A stretch of 64,000 nt of DNA from Epithemia pelagica (lineage: Eukaryota > Bacillariophyta > Bacillariophyceae > Surirellales > Surirellaceae). Positions 20,389 to 29,898 of the stretch are shown piece after piece (position 1 is the first letter of the stretch; the number at the start of each line of letters is the position of its first letter). The position numbers were made by a program, and so were the translations under genes. The notes under the pieces were generated by a model that had not been told where the DNA came from, searched no databases, and saw only the letters and a program-made list of their open reading frames with translations. The stretch covers positions 5,580,001 to 5,644,000 of the forward strand of contig OX337229.1 in the NCBI GenBank assembly GCA_946965045.2. The letters are read 5' to 3'.

Positions 20389-21720
20389 ATGGTGGCGGTG
20401 CTGCTGCTGCTTCGAGTGGATACCGTGGAGCTGTGGTGGCAGTCGAAGATCGCGTGGTCGTTCTTCTCCTTCCGCCATGCGACAAACGTTGAGTCACACA
20501 GCGTCATTATTGACGAGCGGCCACAACGACCACGACTGGACGAAAAATGGTCGTGCCCGAGGCTGTGCCCAATCTACGAATGCAACAATCACGGAAACAA
20601 GCACGGAGGGTTGCATCCAAACAACCACCATCACAAGCGACAACAGCACACCAGCAAGAAGAAAAAGAAGAACCAACAGGACATTCCAGAGAATCGTTCC
20701 TCGAGTACTGCTAGTCGCTTTCATGTTTGGAATTATGCCAAGAAACGACCTCCAACACATGCACATCCAGAACGTGATTTAGAGGAGGACGACGACAAGC
20801 CCCATTCCGTTGACTCCAGGATTGTTTCTTCCACAGCCTCGTATTTGACCTCGTGTCCGACGGCTGCCTTTACCATTGGTTATGGTGTCGGAACCTGGCC
20901 GCATCATTTGCCGACAAGCAGCAGCCGCAGGACAAGCAGGAGCAGTACAGATCGTGGGCGGGGAGACGAAACGGATGCCGAAACAGGATCATTGTCCTGG
21001 TCCTTTTCGTCCGAGAATCCTCCTATCAGCCATAGCAGCCATGTGAGTACAAAAACGACTCTTCTTTCTTGCTCGCAAGTGGTGCGACAATTACCACCCT
21101 GTGAATTTGTGCAGTTTCAATGTTGGTCTCGCCTGCAAGCACCGACTGGTGCGGCGACACAGGTGGCTGTCGTGCGGGCCGTGACACTGGCGTCGTCGTC
21201 GTGGGTGAGGAGTATTACTGCCATGGGTGGGAAACGACGAGGCAATCGCCATTCAAATAAGTACTACAATCACAAAACAGACACTCGTACAAACCATGAT
21301 CCTCCCTTGGGTTGGTCCTGGTTGTTTCAAACCTTTGGTGTCGAACAATTGCACGTGCAAGCCTTGGATCGAGCCTTGCCCAGCAATCTGCGCAACATTG
21401 TGTTGGATCGCTTGCAACAAACGGGTACCACGGCCCAAAACAAAAAAGCCTTGATGCGAATCCTCCACGAGTTGCCAAAAAAACCACAAGGAAAGGACTC
21501 CACAGACCTGGCCTGGTCCTTTCCAGAGTACTACTCGTCCCGTAATCGAAGAATGGTGGTGAACCAAACCGAGCCGAACCAGCAGCTGCAGCGTCACCCT
21601 AAGAGGTGGTGGTGGAACAAGAACCCGCATCACAACAAGATGTGGTGGCATGGCAAAAAGGACAAGACGAGCCTCGATCATTCTCCTTCTTTTTCTTTTA
21701 GCAACAATGATCCAAAATGA
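20389..21720 (+). CDS. Hypothetical Ser/His/Lys-rich protein
   Basis: The open frame begins with a GTG at 20323, but the first ATG is at 20389, which starts a short hydrophobic stretch (MVAVLLLLRV) resembling a signal anchor; 443 aa from there. The remainder is low complexity: a His/Asn/Lys-rich region, KKKKK, Ser/Arg runs, and a better-ordered part near LGWSWLFQTFGVEQLHVQALDRALPS. The ordered segment and absence of stops over 1.3 kb support coding, but I recognise no family, and splicing could change the N-terminus. Confidence 0.45.
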   Translation: MVAVLLLLRVDTVELWWQSKIAWSFFSFRHATNVESHSVIIDERPQRPRLDEKWSCPRLCPIYECNNHGNKHGGLHPNNHHHKRQQHTSKKKKKNQQDIPENRSSSTASRFHVWNYAKKRPPTHAHPERDLEEDDDKPHSVDSRIVSSTASYLTSCPTAAFTIGYGVGTWPHHLPTSSSRRTSRSSTDRGRGDETDAETGSLSWSFSSENPPISHSSHVSTKTTLLSCSQVVRQLPPCEFVQFQCWSRLQAPTGAATQVAVVRAVTLASSSWVRSITAMGGKRRGNRHSNKYYNHKTDTRTNHDPPLGWSWLFQTFGVEQLHVQALDRALPSNLRNIVLDRLQQTGTTAQNKKALMRILHELPKKPQGKDSTDLAWSFPEYYSSRNRRMVVNQTEPNQQLQRHPKRWWWNKNPHHNKMWWHGKKDKTSLDHSPSFSFSNNDPK

Positions 21721-22613
21721 TGAGGAGTATATGAGGTCGGTTCGTATGGTCAACGACCCTCCTCAGCAGGACCTTGTGGTTGTTTCTTCATGGTTCGCCC
21801 ATGGCAAAACAATCCAAAATCAATCATTGGCCGCCATCATGCTGACCATGTTCTCTCTCTCATTCCCCCATAATTTGGCGGCGATAATGCGTAGATATCT
21901 CTTCCTCTTGTGGTTTTGGTTGGGGAACAGAAAAGTGCGGGGCAAAAACATCGCTACCATTCGCTATCGTCTAGCGACCACTGGTAGCGACTCCACTCCA
22001 CTCGTATTCGGTGGAAGTGGAATCGTCATGGGGACACGAGCGAATGCAAGGTGCTTCTCGAGCTACCCTTTCCTCATCAATAGTAATCGTAGGATTTCGC
22101 CCTCGTTTGGATGTTTGCGGGATAGATAAGTTCTGGCGAGCTTAGTAGTTTGGAACCAGTCCAACCATTCATGGTTCCCTTGCTATGAACTAGAGGAATG
22201 ATGTCGCATTCAAAGCAGGGAAATTTTGCAGACATCACATAATCTCTAGTTCATGTGGGCTCATCCTCTACCACTAATACCTCTCTACCTAGTAGAGGCG
22301 AGTCCTTCATCTCCCTGTCTACGACAATGGTAGTGCCGGCATTCAAAGCGATGAATATCATGTTGTGATTTTTGCCAATGATAGTGACTATTTGTGTTTG
22401 AAGGCATTCATGGGCAACATGGATGAGGCCGAGGACATACCTCTTGGACATTGCTGGAATGTAAGGTATTACCCTCTTATCCATCAACAAGGAAACCTAT
22501 ACTCAACTTTTTCAAAATACTTGTACGGCAGGAACATGAAGACAAACAAAAACATGGTTACTTCTGAATTAGATTCAACATAGTAGATCCTTCGACTGTG
22601 GCTGACCTAGCAC
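21721..22613. other. Intergenic region
   Basis: Nearly 900 bp without a convincing gene. A plus frame (21650-22129) overlaps the preceding ORF and has no recognisable features. Confidence 0.4.
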
Positions 22614-23534
22614 TTAGGAGAGACCAAACACCATCATGGCCATTCCAATCCCAAACACCAGTGAGAACGGATTCATGGACAGTGTCACACTCGCACCCGA
22701 CAATAAGGAGGTCTGGTTGTTGTTGGTAGACAAGGATGACTGAAACAAGTTCCCAAATTCCGTCCGTGTAAAACAAGTATCGGCTCCACTCTCCTCTTGA
22801 ATGTGTTGGGCCAATTCGGGACTGACTACCGAAGAACCACCAAAAAACAAGTTGACAAAATCCACCACATTGTCCGCCGTGATACAGAGATCATCCAGAG
22901 CGGCTTCACTGCCCTTGGCGCCAGTTGCAACACCGGTGCAGGCCACTACATCGTTGAACAAAAACTTTCCTGATTTTCCGGCCGGGAGCTGGATATGCTC
23001 CATTTCCCAAGTATCAATGGAACCATTCTTGTTGGTATCAATAAATTCAATCGCATCTTGGACCATTGAATCCATATCCAGTCCGTCTTGACTTGCTGAA
23101 TCATCCACAAGGCCGGACAACAATGACGTGTAGAGAGACCGGAGTATATCGGTCGAGACCGTTTGGCCAGTCTCCATACGAGCAACAAGGTCTTCCAAGG
23201 TTTGATCCCCTTGTGTCAAAGAAGCGCCCTTGTTTGGCACGTGTGATTGGCCTCCTTGCTGAGACGTGAGGAGAAAGCACTTGTTGTTGTGGTTCGTTTC
23301 TTCTGGAACAGCCGTCAAGGTACGCCGAAGGTCCAATTTTCCGACCACCAATCCAACAAGCAGCAACAAAATCGCAATCCCAATAAAGACGAGAAAGAAT
23401 TTGGGCCGCGATTCTTCAGGACTTGGTTGTACGTTCGCGGCGATGTAGAAGAAATTTGTACCATCAGGGAACGGAACCGGAACCGGAACACCGCCATTCA
23501 AAAGATTGAGATTGCTGGCATCGAATTCGAACAC
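22614..23534 (-). CDS. EF-hand membrane protein, start unresolved
   Basis: The 306-codon frame has no ATG before codon 120, so the true start probably lies in an upstream exon or the frame begins differently. It encodes a TM helix (about residues 46-65, FFLVFIGIAILLLLVGLVVG) and one canonical EF-hand loop, DTNKNGSIDTWE (about 166-177), with D/N/N/S/D/E ligands in the right positions. The C-terminal hydrophobic tail after a Ser-rich spacer resembles a second TM or a GPI-anchor signal. Calcium binding is likely; the process it serves is unknown. The frame begins 15 bp from the start of the divergent gene at 23549. Confidence 0.6.
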   Translation of the reverse strand: MFEFDASNLNLLNGGVPVPVPFPDGTNFFYIAANVQPSPEESRPKFFLVFIGIAILLLLVGLVVGKLDLRRTLTAVPEETNHNNKCFLLTSQQGGQSHVPNKGASLTQGDQTLEDLVARMETGQTVSTDILRSLYTSLLSGLVDDSASQDGLDMDSMVQDAIEFIDTNKNGSIDTWEMEHIQLPAGKSGKFLFNDVVACTGVATGAKGSEAALDDLCITADNVVDFVNLFFGGSSVVSPELAQHIQEESGADTCFTRTEFGNLFQSSLSTNNNQTSLLSGASVTLSMNPFSLVFGIGMAMMVFGLS

Positions 23535-23548
23535 AGACCCGACACACG

Positions 23549-24168
23549 ATGTCGGAATTCCTCGTGTGGATTGGGATGGTGTGGGTTTGGTCGATCATCG
23601 TCGTCCTTGCAATGGCGGCGTACTCGTCGACCCGATACCATTCGCAAGAAAAAGTCATCCTTATCTTGACTGTCGCACAGTCCGACGGATTTGCATTATG
23701 GCGGGGGTGCTTGTTCGTGGTTGGGTATTACCTTGCATTCCTGGGTGGTTCATTATTTGCATTGGTCTTTCCGGTCCAGTTTTGCTGCCGTTTTTTGAGT
23801 GCCGCCGTCGGATTCTTGGTCTCGACCTTGCTCTTTGCCGCAGTCTTGAACGGATTGGGACATCATCATCCCAAGTGTTTGGGTGGCGTGGATTACTTTA
23901 CCGATGCCTTTGTGTTGATGCCTTTGTTTCGAGTTGGACCACCTTTAGTACGGTACGTGCACACACACGCACAAGACACTAGGGACATTTGCCAAGAGGT
24001 GGTTGTCATGTTTGTGTTGTATCCATGATTCCATGTGTTTTCTCATACTGTCGTTGTGCACACATGTGTGCTGCTGTGGGATTGGTGGTATCTGTTTACA
24101 GTGGTATTAGTGCCGATGAACACGATATTCGCAAATGTACAGGCATGACCATTGCCGTGACCTTGTAG
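23549..24168 (+). CDS. Small multi-pass membrane protein, unknown
   Basis: The protein is strongly hydrophobic (MSEFLVWIGMVWVW, VVGYYLAFLGGSLFALVF, FLSAAVGFLVSTLLFAAV), with three or four TM helices. Unspliced it would end at 24028 with 159 aa. A good donor (GTACGT at 23953) and acceptor (TTTACAG ending 24101) allow a spliced form, exons 23549-23952 and 24102-24168, 156 aa. A further exon downstream (frame around 24205-24260) cannot be excluded. No family is recognised. Confidence 0.5.
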
Positions 24169-24652
24169 GCCTTTGTTTTTCCAAGGTCACACGAACCCAA
24201 TCCGTGGCCCAAGTAGCCTTCTTTAGTACACCCATTGTCATTCGATATGGATCCATGTTCGAGGTGTTGCTTGTTTGCAAGGTTTGTTCCTCATCTTGCG
24301 TAAATGCGACAATGGCTTATAAAAAAGCTATGGTTTGTAAAAAATATCTAGGTAGGGGTAACTAGGTCAAAAGCTACTCGTGCTATCTTTCGATTTTCGG
24401 GTCCGGTCGCACATGCGTATAATGAGTGCAATCGCAAAATCGCGTTTTGATAGAATGGCCTGCGTGAAAGCGCGATGCGATTTGGAAGGAATTTTGGTGA
24501 GCATGAGCACCAAAATCGCGCTTTCGCGCGTCGATAGAATGGGCCCCGCAGTGCATGCGATCACGCGTGACTCACTCACATGCTTGGGGGTATGTGGCTC
24601 CTGAATACGACGGATACTGAACTCAGCCGTCCTATACCGCCTTGGCGGTTTC
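24169..24652. other. Region with repeated caaaatcgcg motifs, no gene
   Basis: Between 24420 and 24560 the phrase caaaatcgcg(t/c)ttt...gatagaatgg occurs twice, with gcatg(c) and cgcg clusters around it. The region could be a small decayed element but has no clear termini. It ends at the junction with copy D. Confidence 0.3.
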
Positions 24653-25026
24653 AATCTTCTTGGAGGGCGAATGCCCGAGGATCTCTTCTGGGATGGACGC
24701 ACGGATCCGTCTGTAAGGCGCCGGTCGGCATGCATCATCGTCATCATCGATCGTGCCTTGTTCTTCGTCACAAAAATCTTTGAATGATCTCAAAATCAAA
24801 CGGGTGATCCATCCAAAGTTGCTTGAGTAGGAAGAGGACCACCGAAACACCATCCTACCAGTGACAATGTTTCGAAATTCTGTGATATCCACCAGGTGGG
24901 GACTTTTCGTCTTTCTGGTTGCCGCGATTGTTTTTTGGAACCGGGAAAGACACGGCGCTTGGGCACTTGTTTCGAATGGCCCGGCGGTTGCGCACTATCA
25001 TGTGCCTTCTGCCCAATGGGCTTCCT
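24653..25026. repeat. Duplication unit D (promoter and leader only)
   Basis: The 374-bp segment corresponds to 19277-19650: promoter plus the first 53 codons of the divergent leader. The transporter part is absent. The right edge (gggcttcct) marks where C and D diverge; in D the frame continues into Tic20. Confidence 0.85.
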
Positions 25027-25661
25027 ACACTCTCACCGGGCCAACAAACTGCATGTTGTCTCTTGCCAAGTCGGCGTCTGTAGTGGATCCATTCTCGGTA
25101 TGCTTTCCATTATTGGCTGGATCCAGACGGTCGACTCATGGTTCACCAACACAACTACACATGTGGGGACGAGACGACGAAGATATTGGTGGTGGTATGG
25201 GAAACCGAATCAAATGTTGCTTTCCCTACCTATTACCGCTAATAGATGGTGATCATTTTGGATACTTTATTTACCAACGAATTCCAGTGTTGGGTTTGAT
25301 CAACGAAGTCTTGCTGGGTCCCTTGGTCCAACTCAACATCAATATTCCCTTTTTTGGATTGGCCTTTTTTCTCGCCATGACATTAGGAACGCGATTCAAT
25401 ACCGATATGGATCGGAATCTTCGTTACAATGCTCAACAGGCGGCCCTGATTGATATTGCCCTCATTTTTCCCGAACTGATTGCCAGCGGAATTGAGGAGG
25501 GAGACGTACCACGATCCATTGCTGAACCATGCAGCAATTTTGTTTGGTACGCATACATGAGCGCAGTTGTATATAGTGTCTATTCCAATTTACGGGGAAA
25601 GAAACCGAGCGGTATACCATTTCTGAGTGAGTCTGCCGAATGGATGGTGGGACCCTTTTAG
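24867..25661 (+). CDS. Tic20-like protein of the plastid inner-envelope translocon
   Basis: The start at ATG 24867 gives 264 aa. The N-terminus is a hydrophobic signal-anchor (LFVFLVAAIVFW) followed by a Ser/Thr/Arg-rich region, fitting bipartite plastid targeting. The C-terminal 170 residues have four TM segments and the Tic20/ycf60 pattern: an L-P-L-I-D start, RIPVLGLINEVLLGPL, LNINIPFFGLAFFLAMTLG, NLRYNAQQAALIDIALIFPEL (the RFNxxQAxxLDI signature) and a last TM with YSVYSNLRGKKP. Tic20 forms part of the protein-conducting channel. Its promoter and first 53 codons are shared with the copy C stump. Confidence 0.8.
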   Translation: MFRNSVISTRWGLFVFLVAAIVFWNRERHGAWALVSNGPAVAHYHVPSAQWASYTLTGPTNCMLSLAKSASVVDPFSVCFPLLAGSRRSTHGSPTQLHMWGRDDEDIGGGMGNRIKCCFPYLLPLIDGDHFGYFIYQRIPVLGLINEVLLGPLVQLNINIPFFGLAFFLAMTLGTRFNTDMDRNLRYNAQQAALIDIALIFPELIASGIEEGDVPRSIAEPCSNFVWYAYMSAVVYSVYSNLRGKKPSGIPFLSESAEWMVGPF

Positions 25662-25876
25662 AATCAAATGGCTCGCGGAGAACCGCTTATTCTCCAACTT
25701 GTAAAAAATGAAACATGCTAGATTCCGCAAAACCGAGCTGCTCTGTTTAGGAATACTCATGGATAGAGTACCATATCGATAGATGCGGTTCCTACGCCAC
25801 AATTCATTCGACTTGGTTCGTGACGGAATAACAACGACGGCCGTTATACAGCTCCGCTTTCCCGATTTTTGTTTCC

Positions 25877-26110
25877 TCACTCTTTGGTTTCATCTTTCTT
25901 GGCGGCAAGGTTGTTTTTTCTTCGCTTGGTAAGAGGAGCTTCCAGTAGATCGATATTGAAGCCACACAAGAGTGCTTCTCGTGCCAAAATGGTATTCTTG
26001 ATCTTGAGATCTTCTTCCTGCCTTCGAAGTCGTTTCAACAGGCGTATCATGGCGACCGATTCCGTTCGTAGTCGCTGGATCTCTTCCTCGTCATCGCTTG
26101 CTTGTTGCAT
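25877..26110 (-). CDS. Small basic coiled-coil protein
   Basis: The 77-aa product is a continuous charged helix with heptad spacing (EEEIQRLRTESVAMIRLLK, then RRQEEDLKIKN) and a basic tail (TKRRKNNLAAKKDE). It could be a nuclear or scaffold protein. A second frame immediately upstream (26113-26373, minus) is Cys-rich and might be a 5' exon, but it ends in a stop and lies in a different frame. Confidence 0.45.
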   Translation of the reverse strand: MQQASDDEEEIQRLRTESVAMIRLLKRLRRQEEDLKIKNTILAREALLCGFNIDLLEAPLTKRRKNNLAAKKDETKE

Positions 26111-27760
26111 TTCTACACTTCTCTCTCAGGACAACAAGGGCAATCGATCCGCTCTTGTTCACTTGGTGTATCACGCTTGGGCTCCTTGCAGCAGCAGCGG
26201 AACTCGGCGTCCAACTCACCCGGATGATTCAAAAACTCGGAGCCGTGGGGCATAACAATTGCGTCCGCCGATCCATCCCGGACCAAAAGGAATTCCCGTG
26301 TCTCACTTTTTGTGTTTTGGTTATTGCCCGGGTCTGTTTCCCCCAAGAATGTCCATGTCTCGTGAAAAACCACATCATCCGATATCCCGATCTCGACTGA
26401 AAATGAGAGAACTTTTGTTCATCCAAGAGAGAAAAAACTTTTGGAACGAGACGCAAGAAAGAAAAGAGAACCAGAGAGAGAAACCAGGAAGCATCACAAT
26501 CTGTATTATCCTAGGCCATCTGTTGGATCTCCCACATCGGAAATCCGAAAGGCAAAGGAATCTTTTGCTTTTTGTTTGTTCAGATTCAAGAGTAAGAGAA
26601 AAACTTATGGAACGACACGTAAAGAAAGAAAAGAAGAGCAAGAGAGAAACCACGAAGCATCGCAATCTGTAGTATCCTAGGCCATCTGTTGGATCTCCCA
26701 AATCCAAAAGGCAACGGTATCTTTTGTGCTATAGAGAGGCATCGTGTCGTGTTGTCTACTAGGTAGGTAGGACCCTACAGAGGAATGGTTCCACTCCTAT
26801 TGCATGTAGAAAACTTGTATGTGGAATGCTCCTAGAAACCCGTGGTCTATTATCAAGGAGAGTAGTCCATGATCATGAATGATATCTCACGGTATCCAAA
26901 ATATCCTAGATCCTATAGAGGTCAACCATGCAGCAGCCGATGGATATGGATAACCTTATGGATATCCGTAAGGATATGGAGAGTGGATAGTCGACTTTCG
27001 ACTTTCCCAACCAAGACATACGAGTATTGTAAGGTTAGGCCATAGACCCGCCGGATGCCGGAGGATAGCGAATCATAGAGCGACCTATTGAGACACGAAA
27101 GCGACACACTTGTGGTGTGATTTGTTTCGGACGGAGTGTCACCCTGAAATGCACGTTTGGATTGTGCACGCGCGTGGGGGAGAACTTGTCACGTTGATAG
27201 ATATACTGCACTTAACGACGAAACTCGTCGCGTGAAAAATCTGAGCGCGGGTAGGGCTGTGATCCCGGGAACCGACCGGGAGTTCGTGTGGCTTTTCTCG
27301 CTGGTCTAACCACCAAAAACGATAAAGTAAGATTAGATAATTAGAATTCGCTGAATTAGAGGATTTGTACATATTTAGTCATAGTAAAAAAATCTTAAAA
27401 CCTTTGATTCTAAAGGGCTTACCGGATGCTGATTTCTAGTAGGAGTTGGCACATGACAGGATTCCCTGGAAAGGCGGCGTCTCGTTTCATGTCCCAGATT
27501 TTCCCACACACAAAAGGATTTAATGGCGCCGCCACACACGATTCTTTGCTTCTTGCATTCCAGGATCGTAATAGTCGTGCCTGTTCGGGTCTCCAACCAC
27601 TTTCCCAAGACCTACACAAACAAACTTGATTGATTACTGATTCGATCGTCTTCGGACTGCCGGAGAAGAGACACTCCAAAACCTTTGGATAACCATTGAA
27701 AAGAATTCAACAAACAGACACAAAAAATAAAGAACCAGAGATTGCAACGAAGCAAGCAGA
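26111..27760. other. Long region without a supported gene
   Basis: It includes the minus frame 26113-26373, the 168-bp direct repeat at 26427-26710, and AT/GATATCC-rich sequence around 26880-26960. The last 150 bp are the kinase 5' region. No RNA gene was recognised. Confidence 0.35.
26427..26710. repeat. Diverged direct repeat, about 110 bp, period about 168 bp
   Basis: The first copy starts near 26427 and the second near 26596. Both contain (g)agaaaaac...ggaacga, aagaaagaaaag and cctaggccatctgttggat. Substitutions and small indels show the duplication is old. Confidence 0.7.
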
Positions 27761-29299
27761 ATGGCAGGACGCGGCAACAAAAGAGCAAGTGCATCGATGG
27801 AACGCAGTGAATGGTGGCGTCAATCGATTGTGAAGAGAACCATGTCGTTCGTGGAGGATGACATTCAACACGTTCTGTCCCAATCTCCCTTTCTATTACA
27901 GTCCGCACCCGGAGACCATATTGCGCTCTTTCATCGCTCCGAAATACGAGCAGGGCCACGACTGGGCAAGGGAGGATTTTCCAATGTCTATGAGATTGTT
28001 TCGTTTGACCTCAACCCTCAGTACAGCCAATTGCTGACGAAACAACAACAACAATTGCGAGAACACTATCGCGAACAAACTAGAACCGGAAAAGGTCGCT
28101 ATGCGCTCAAACACCTTCAAGAGCGTCTCCTCAATGAACCAAAATCGTTTCAATGTGCGGCCTCCGATTTGGCGGTCGAGGCTGCCTACATGTCCGCAAT
28201 TGATCATCCCAACATTCTGGCTGTACGAGGACTTCCCATTCACGGATTGGAATCCTTTGCAGAAGGCAGACACGACAGCTACTTTATTGTTTTGGATCGA
28301 CTGGAGCATACATTAGACCGAAGAATAGCACATTGGAGGCAGCAAGACATGCCTCTGCTGGGCAAGGCCGGCCATGCCCTCCAACTCGCGGGTGCCTTGA
28401 ATTACTTGCACGAACGAGGGATATTGTTTCGGGATTTGAAACCACAAAACATTGGTTTTACGGCGGATGGAAGACTAAAATTGATGGACTTTGGCTTGTG
28501 TCGAGAACTGCCTGCCGGAGTTTCTAGTCCAGACGATGTTTTTGAAATGTCCGGTGTCGGAACAAGAAGATATATGGCGGTGGAAATTGTTAATACAGCC
28601 TTTTACAACGATAAGGCAGACGTGTACAGTTGGGCTATGGTGTTTTGGGAAATGTTAAGCTTGGAAAGACCTTACACCTCCTATTCGGTCGAAGATCATA
28701 CCCGGCGCGTCTGTCAGGGTGGTGAACGACCCCGATTGCACAAACACTGGCCCTTGCCCATTCAAAACTTGTTGCAACATTCGTGGACCACGTCCATACC
28801 GGACCGGTTATCCATGAAAGAAGTGGAATGCCTCCTTCGAACCTACATTGAATGCTGTCGAGTCCTGGAGGACGAGACGCCCGAATCACCGACCGATGTC
28901 AAGGACCAAAGACTCTCCTCGGAACATTTGACACAACAGCCATGGGAATTGCCATTTTCCAATGATATCAGCCAAACGGCCGATTACCGTTATGCCGTGG
29001 ATGCTGACTTGGAGTACAACGATGCTGCGGATCATCCGCCCTGTTATGCGGACGAAACCAGTTTACTCAAGGATCATCGAATGGGATCCTTCACGACTCA
29101 AGACATGTCTTCGCAGGCATCGACTGATATGTTGTCGGTGCAAAGCAGTGTCTTTGAATCGGTGGGTGGAACCACTTGTGTGACGGCGACTACCACGGAT
29201 GTTTCCTCCTTTGATTTGGAGTCCATTGCCTTTCCATCTCCCATGTCGACGATCCGAAAGGCATCTCCTCCGGATTTGTGTCGAGTCTCGAGTATTTAG
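27761..29299 (+). CDS. Protein kinase domain protein
   Basis: 512 aa. The kinase domain covers about residues 65-360: glycine loop GKGGFSNVYEI (69-79), catalytic Lys in YALKHL (117), alpha-C Glu in LAVEAAYM, catalytic loop FRDLKPQN (223-230), DFG (243-245), activation segment GTRRYMAVE and DVYSWAMVFWEM. All catalytic residues are present, so it is predicted active. Two departures are notable: HRD reads FRD, and APE reads AVE. The pattern is closest to TKL-type plant/protist kinases. An insert rich in Q/R (about 92-112) lies between beta-2 and beta-3. The C-terminal 130 residues are Ser/Thr/Asp-rich and probably regulatory. Confidence 0.85.
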   Translation: MAGRGNKRASASMERSEWWRQSIVKRTMSFVEDDIQHVLSQSPFLLQSAPGDHIALFHRSEIRAGPRLGKGGFSNVYEIVSFDLNPQYSQLLTKQQQQLREHYREQTRTGKGRYALKHLQERLLNEPKSFQCAASDLAVEAAYMSAIDHPNILAVRGLPIHGLESFAEGRHDSYFIVLDRLEHTLDRRIAHWRQQDMPLLGKAGHALQLAGALNYLHERGILFRDLKPQNIGFTADGRLKLMDFGLCRELPAGVSSPDDVFEMSGVGTRRYMAVEIVNTAFYNDKADVYSWAMVFWEMLSLERPYTSYSVEDHTRRVCQGGERPRLHKHWPLPIQNLLQHSWTTSIPDRLSMKEVECLLRTYIECCRVLEDETPESPTDVKDQRLSSEHLTQQPWELPFSNDISQTADYRYAVDADLEYNDAADHPPCYADETSLLKDHRMGSFTTQDMSSQASTDMLSVQSSVFESVGGTTCVTATTTDVSSFDLESIAFPSPMSTIRKASPPDLCRVSSI

Positions 29300-29898
29300 A
29301 AACAGGAACAAGTGATGGATGTGGTACCAGTACCAGTGGGTAGATGGAGTGAACTGTTGTGACGTACGGTCTTTGAACCATTGTAGTATTAGAAAGCAAG
29401 ATGTAGAGAAAATTGTTGTTTAGTTTTTATGTATTGAAAGTCATTTGTAATATGTTTCTACCGAGTCTTTTCTGGTGTACAATGATCGATGAAGAACACG
29501 CCATCGAACAAGATGCAGCCTACACACCCGCAGGTACAAAAGCAGAATCGAGAAATCGTTCCAAGCCACTTCTTTTCTAGCCGCCAGGATTCAACCGGTG
29601 TGCCCAACCAATACAATGAGTCTGCCCTGTTTCGATAGCGTGTCTTCTCCATCAACTCCTTTGCATGATGCTTCTTCACCAGAAGGTGTCAATCCACCAA
29701 CTAGAGGAGAGCTATGAAGGAACCTTCGGTCTGTACGTGACCCGATCTTCTTTCGCGACTGTAGCTGTAGTACGTATGTCTCGACGGGGCAAATGATGCA
29801 TCAACTTCTTTTTTGTTTGCTACCCCTCGCCTTCGCCATCAAAATCAGAGATTGGACATGACGACAATCTTTTCTCGACCACCACCAAAAGAGCGACA
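29300..29898. other. Intergenic region between kinase and tyrosyl-tRNA synthetase
   Basis: This holds the kinase 3' UTR and the promoter of the next gene. A short minus frame (29458-29679) has no features I can support. Confidence 0.4.

Noticed and set aside
26113-26373. Cys-rich minus-strand ORF before the small coiled-coil gene
   Set aside because: Ends in a stop 3 bp before that gene's ATG and is in another frame; no convincing splice sites to join them.
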